The position numbers and the translations under genes were made by a program. The notes under the pieces were generated by a model. That model saw only the letters and a program-made list of their open reading frames with translations. It searched no databases and was not told the DNA's origin. Below are positions 60,776 to 64,000 of a DNA stretch of 64,000 nt, one piece after another (the stretch's first letter is position 1; each line of letters begins with the position of its first letter). Origin of the DNA: Pseudomonas fortuita (GTDB taxonomy: Bacteria; Pseudomonadota; Gammaproteobacteria; Pseudomonadales; Pseudomonadaceae); contig NZ_CP114035.2 of the NCBI RefSeq assembly GCF_026898135.2, positions 3,389,501-3,453,500 on the forward strand, in the 5' to 3' direction.

Positions 60776-61657
60776 TCAGATCCCACCGCCCGCCAGCAGT
60801 TGTGTCATGACCTCGGCCAACGCCTTGACCATCACATCCGCCGTCGGCCGGTGGACGATGACGATTTCATAGCTGTCGACCTCCGGTAGCCCCTGCCCTG
60901 CCCCCAGCACCCGGTGCTCGCCCGTAGCCGCCCTTGGTGGCAGCAGGCTGATGCCCATGCCATCGGCAACTGCCGCCTGGATACCGCTGAGGCTGGAACT
61001 GGTGAAACTGATGCGCCAGCGCCGGCCCATGCTTTCGATCGCGTTGATCATGTCTTCGCGGTACAGGCCGCGCGGCGGGAAGGTCACCAGCGGGATCGGG
61101 TCCAGCTCAAAGGCGGGGGTGCGCGCACTGTCGATCCATTGCAGGCGCTCGGGCCAGCAAGCCACGCCCTCCCGGGTGTTGCGCCGCTGCTTGAGCAGCA
61201 CCAGGTCCAGTTCACCGTTGTCGTAGGCCTGGCTGAGGTCGCGGCACAGGCCGCTGGTCACTTCCAGTTTCACTTGCGGGTGCAGCCGGCTGAACGCCGA
61301 CAGCGCATTGGTGGTGCGCCCGCCAACGAAGTCCTCGGGCACGCCCAGGCGTACGGTGGTGCCCACCATCGCCCCGGCCAGGGCTTCGAGCATCTGGTCA
61401 TTCAGCGCCAGCATGTGCCGGGCGTAGCCGAGCAAGGTCTGCCCGGCGTCGGTCGGTAGCACATCGCGGTTACCCCGCACCAACAGGCGATGCCCGACCA
61501 TGTCCTCCAGGCGGCGCACCTTTTGGCTGATGGTCGACTGGGTCGAGTGCAGGCGCGCCGCCGCCGTGGTGAAGCTGCCGCAATCGGCCACCACCACGAT
61601 GGCGCGTAGCAGGTCGAGGTCGAACAGGGCTCTATTCGATTTCACGCTGATAGACAT
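60776..61657 (-). CDS. LysR family transcriptional regulator
   Basis: A 293-residue LysR protein: HTH LLRAIVVVADCGSFTTAAARLHSTQSTISQKVRRLE and a substrate-binding-like effector domain (VRLGVPEDFVGGRTTNALSAF). The start is taken at ATG 61657 (MSISVKSNRALFDLDLLR), since the reading from the GTG at 61699 lacks a ribosome site. It is followed upstream by ggt in the same orientation, 44 bases away. Target unknown; ggt is a candidate. Confidence 0.9.
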   Translation of the reverse strand: MSISVKSNRALFDLDLLRAIVVVADCGSFTTAAARLHSTQSTISQKVRRLEDMVGHRLLVRGNRDVLPTDAGQTLLGYARHMLALNDQMLEALAGAMVGTTVRLGVPEDFVGGRTTNALSAFSRLHPQVKLEVTSGLCRDLSQAYDNGELDLVLLKQRRNTREGVACWPERLQWIDSARTPAFELDPIPLVTFPPRGLYREDMINAIESMGRRWRISFTSSSLSGIQAAVADGMGISLLPPRAATGEHRVLGAGQGLPEVDSYEIVIVHRPTADVMVKALAEVMTQLLAGGGI

Positions 61658-61701
61658 GTTGGTATTCAACTGCTGAATGGCAAGACTGCGTTCTATCACG
61701 G

Positions 61702-63492
61702 CTAGTCGCCAAGGGCCACACCTTCACGCCGAGGGTCGGCGCCACCGGACCAGCCATCGCCGCTGCGCTGGATGATCTGCATGCCACTGGTCATGGTCAT
61801 CGGCGTGACCTCATGGCCCCAGGCTGCCAATTGGCGGATCAGCGATGGGCTGGCGAGCCCCGCTTCCACTTCGGTGCCGGCATTGCGGCTGCCGAAGTTG
61901 GGCAAGCCGGCCGCCTGCTGCGGGTCGAGCTGCCAATCCAGCAAGCCGATCAGCGCCTTGTTCACGTAGCCAATGATCTGCGAGCCCCCTGGCGAACCAA
62001 GGCTGGCCACAAGCTCGCCAGAGGCCCGCGAAAACACCAGCGTTGGCGCCATCGCCGACAGTGGCCGCTTGCCCGGCTGCACCCGGTTGGCCACAGGCTT
62101 GCCGTGCTCCTGAGGGATGAACGAGAAGTCCGTCAGGTGGTTGTTGAGCAGGAAGCCCTTGACCATCAGGTGCGAACCGAACGCGGCCTCCACCGAGGTG
62201 GTCATGGCCAGTGCCTGGCCGCTGTCATCCACTGCGCTGAGGTGCGAGGTGGAAATGCGCAAAGGCGAGCGATCGGGCGCCAGGGCCAGGTCGGCGCCTG
62301 ACGGTTGGCCCGGGCGAGCGCGCTTCATGCTGTATGCCCCAATCTGTGCTGCCCGGCGGGCCAGGTAGGTGGCGTCGGTCAGGGCCTTGACCGGGACCGG
62401 CACATAATCGCTGTCGGCCAGGTACTGAGCGCGGTCGGCATAGGCTAGGCGCTCGGCTTCGGCGATCAGGTGCACGGCCATCGGCGATGCCTCCAGGCCT
62501 GCCGGGGACGCGTTCGCCAGCGGCCGCAACGCCGCCAGATCGCGTTGTGGCGTGGTGCGCTGCACGGCTTCAAGCATGCCCAGCGTCTGCAACACCGTCA
62601 CCCCGCCCGACGACGGCGGCGGCATGCCGCAGATGCGCCAGGCCTTGTAAGGGCCACACACCGGCTCGCGCTCCTTGGCACCGTACCGCTCGAGGTCTTG
62701 CAACGACAAATAACCGGCATTGGCATGGCTGCGCACCTTGGCCACGATGGCCGCGGCGATTTCACCGGTGTAGAACGCCTGGGGACCGTGCGCGGCAATT
62801 TGCTCGAGCGTTTGCGCAAGTTCGGGGTTGCGCAACGTTGTACCCACTGGCAGCGGCTTGCCTTTTTTATCCAGGAAGTAGCGAGCCATGGCCGGTGAAT
62901 GGGCAATATACGGGTCACCGGCCACCAGGGTGTGAAGGCGCTCGGATACCGGGAAACCGCTACGTGCCAACGCAATGGCCGGGGCAAAGAGTTGCTGCCA
63001 AGGCAGCTTGCCGTGCTGCTCGTGAGCCAGCTTCAGCGCGCGCAAAACCCCGGGCACCCCCACTGAACGCCCGCCGATCTGTGCCGACCTGAAGGGCATC
63101 GGTGAACCATCGGCTTGCAAGAACAGCTTTTCCGTTACCTGCGACGGGGCTGCCTCGCGGCCGTCGAAAGCCTGCACGCGCTTCCCGTCCCAGTAGAGGA
63201 TAAAGGCCCCACCCCCAATGCCACTGGATTGCGGCTCGACCAAGGTCAGCACCATCTGCATGGCGATGGCGGCGTCAATGGCACTGCCACCGGCACGCAA
63301 CATCGCCCGCCCCGCTTCACTGGCCAGCGGGTTGGCGGCGGCGGCCATATGCCGGTTGGCGTGCACCGGCTGCAGGCCAGTGCGGTAGCCGGAGGCCCGT
63401 TCGGGTGGCGCGGGCAACACGTGATCGGCACAGGCCCACCCACTGGCGATCGCCAGGCACAGCGCGCTCATCACCGGTGCGGAGAACTTCAT
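61702..63492 (-). CDS. ggt: Gamma-glutamyltranspeptidase
   Basis: A 596-residue secreted, self-cleaving enzyme that transfers or hydrolyses gamma-glutamyl groups of glutathione and related compounds in the periplasm. It has a signal peptide (about residues 1-22, ending ACA). The processing site and nucleophile is the threonine in STSHLSAVD (about residue 414), the first residue of the small subunit. GGSAIDAAIAMQMVL, SSGIGGGAF and LGSPGGSQIIGYV are other family motifs. AGGAA lies eight bases before the ATG. Confidence 0.94.
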   Translation of the reverse strand: MKFSAPVMSALCLAIASGWACADHVLPAPPERASGYRTGLQPVHANRHMAAAANPLASEAGRAMLRAGGSAIDAAIAMQMVLTLVEPQSSGIGGGAFILYWDGKRVQAFDGREAAPSQVTEKLFLQADGSPMPFRSAQIGGRSVGVPGVLRALKLAHEQHGKLPWQQLFAPAIALARSGFPVSERLHTLVAGDPYIAHSPAMARYFLDKKGKPLPVGTTLRNPELAQTLEQIAAHGPQAFYTGEIAAAIVAKVRSHANAGYLSLQDLERYGAKEREPVCGPYKAWRICGMPPPSSGGVTVLQTLGMLEAVQRTTPQRDLAALRPLANASPAGLEASPMAVHLIAEAERLAYADRAQYLADSDYVPVPVKALTDATYLARRAAQIGAYSMKRARPGQPSGADLALAPDRSPLRISTSHLSAVDDSGQALAMTTSVEAAFGSHLMVKGFLLNNHLTDFSFIPQEHGKPVANRVQPGKRPLSAMAPTLVFSRASGELVASLGSPGGSQIIGYVNKALIGLLDWQLDPQQAAGLPNFGSRNAGTEVEAGLASPSLIRQLAAWGHEVTPMTMTSGMQIIQRSGDGWSGGADPRREGVALGD

Positions 63493-63608
63493 CGTTTTGC
63501 TTCCTGCCTTGTCTATTCAGCAGACCACTGTCGGTCATGCGCAAACTTAACTTCAAGACTTGGTGCGATTTTTCTAGGATGCAGGCAGGCCAATCCGGAG
63601 CACACCCC

Positions 63609-64000
63609 ATGCGTAGACCCGTCGCAGCCATGCTGTTTGCCCTGTTCACCAGCCTTGCCGCCCACGCCGAGAACACCACCATGGACTACCGCCTGCACAC
63701 CGCCGCCCGCCACAACGACGTGCACACCCTGCAACAGTTGCTGGCGCAAGGTGCCCAACTGGAAAGCCGTGATGAGCAAGGGCGCACTGCCCTGCTGGTG
63801 GCCACCCACGCCAACCAGGTGGCGGCGGCGCAAGCGCTGATCCAGGCCGGTGCCGATGTGAACGCCGAGGACAATATTGCTGACAGCCCTTACCTGTATG
63901 CTGGCGCCCGGGGCCTGAACGATATACTGCGGCTGACCCTGAGCCACGGTGCCGACCTCAAGAGCACCAACCGATACGGGGGAACTGCGTTGATACCGGC
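63609..64000 (+). CDS. Secreted ankyrin-repeat protein, 3' end outside window
   Basis: The first 130 residues are present. A signal peptide (MRRPVAAMLFALFTSLAAHA) is followed by ankyrin repeats: DYRLHTAARHNDVHTLQQLLAQGAQLESRDEQGRTALLVATHANQ and AAAQALIQAGADVNAEDN, and a third starting LTLSHGADLKSTNRYGGTAL. Periplasmic ankyrin proteins of Pseudomonas (AnkB-like) often work beside catalases or other stress enzymes; no partner is visible here. It is divergent from ggt. Confidence 0.88.
   Translation, partial: MRRPVAAMLFALFTSLAAHAENTTMDYRLHTAARHNDVHTLQQLLAQGAQLESRDEQGRTALLVATHANQVAAAQALIQAGADVNAEDNIADSPYLYAGARGLNDILRLTLSHGADLKSTNRYGGTALIP

Noticed and set aside
1..64000. CRISPR arrays, rRNA or tRNA genes
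   Set aside because: All short repeats found are REP-type palindromes or single duplications; no regularly spaced direct repeats, and no tRNA cloverleaf was noticed by eye.

Overview
The window looks like a chromosomal segment of a fluorescent pseudomonad, most likely the Pseudomonas putida group. The reasons are high GC, very dense coding, many copies of the P. putida-type REP repeat (cores such as GTGGGAGCGGGCTTG and its complement), and gene families typical of that group: an MnxG-type manganese oxidase, mdc/mad malonate genes, CobN-type cobaltochelatase and a PACE efflux protein. No rRNA, tRNA or CRISPR array was seen. Everything here is read from sequence alone.

Layout. (1) 1-9923, minus strand: a five-gene operon led by a giant multicopper oxidase of the MnxG type, then a beta-propeller protein, two Sco/SenC copper chaperones and a cytochrome c fused to the start of a periplasmic binding domain (cut by the window edge). 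A textbook sigma-54 promoter lies just upstream of mnxG. (2) 10207-17636, minus strand: the complete malonate decarboxylase operon mdcABCDEGH followed by the transporter genes madL-madM. (3) 17892-20130, plus strand: a divergent pair for acyl-CoA or valine-type catabolism. (4) 20213-26411: a LysR regulator, a DUF2790 protein, a TrmK-like methyltransferase, a RidA protein, the 23S rRNA hydroxylase RlhA and a VpsR-like sigma-54 activator.

(5) About 27040-33215 is a small, decayed accessory island between conserved genes. It holds the 3' part of an integrative-element coupling protein gene (traD, frameshifted), a frameshifted ICE membrane-protein gene, a shredded IS5-family relic, a Cys-rich secreted protein, an intact IS5-family insertion, and an orphan RHS-core protein whose C-terminal, toxin-like half is out of frame after a run of eight A's. 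(6) 33231-39758, minus strand: the cobalamin cobaltochelatase operon cobW-cobN-chlI-VWA, headed by a cobalamin riboswitch. (7) 40177-51898: mixed housekeeping and regulatory genes, including an ABC-F ATPase with a possible leader peptide, ilvE with a strong terminator, a PACE efflux gene divergent from a LysR gene, two RidA/lipoprotein/outer-membrane cassettes and AraC and TetR regulators. (8) 52095-55426: an aliphatic-sulfonate-type binding protein, an FMN-dependent monooxygenase and ureidoglycine aminohydrolase. (9) 56272-60688: an amino-acid permease, an Lrp-type regulator, ornithine cyclodeaminase and CtlX, which together suggest a citrulline/ornithine-to-proline route. (10) 60776-64000: a LysR regulator, gamma-glutamyltranspeptidase and a truncated ankyrin-repeat protein.

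The most interesting items are the sigma-54 control of the manganese-oxidase operon, the RHS toxin-like gene with its slippery A8 tract, REP sequences that have become coding or that supply a ribosome binding site, and the overlapping leader ORFs ahead of the ABC-F gene.
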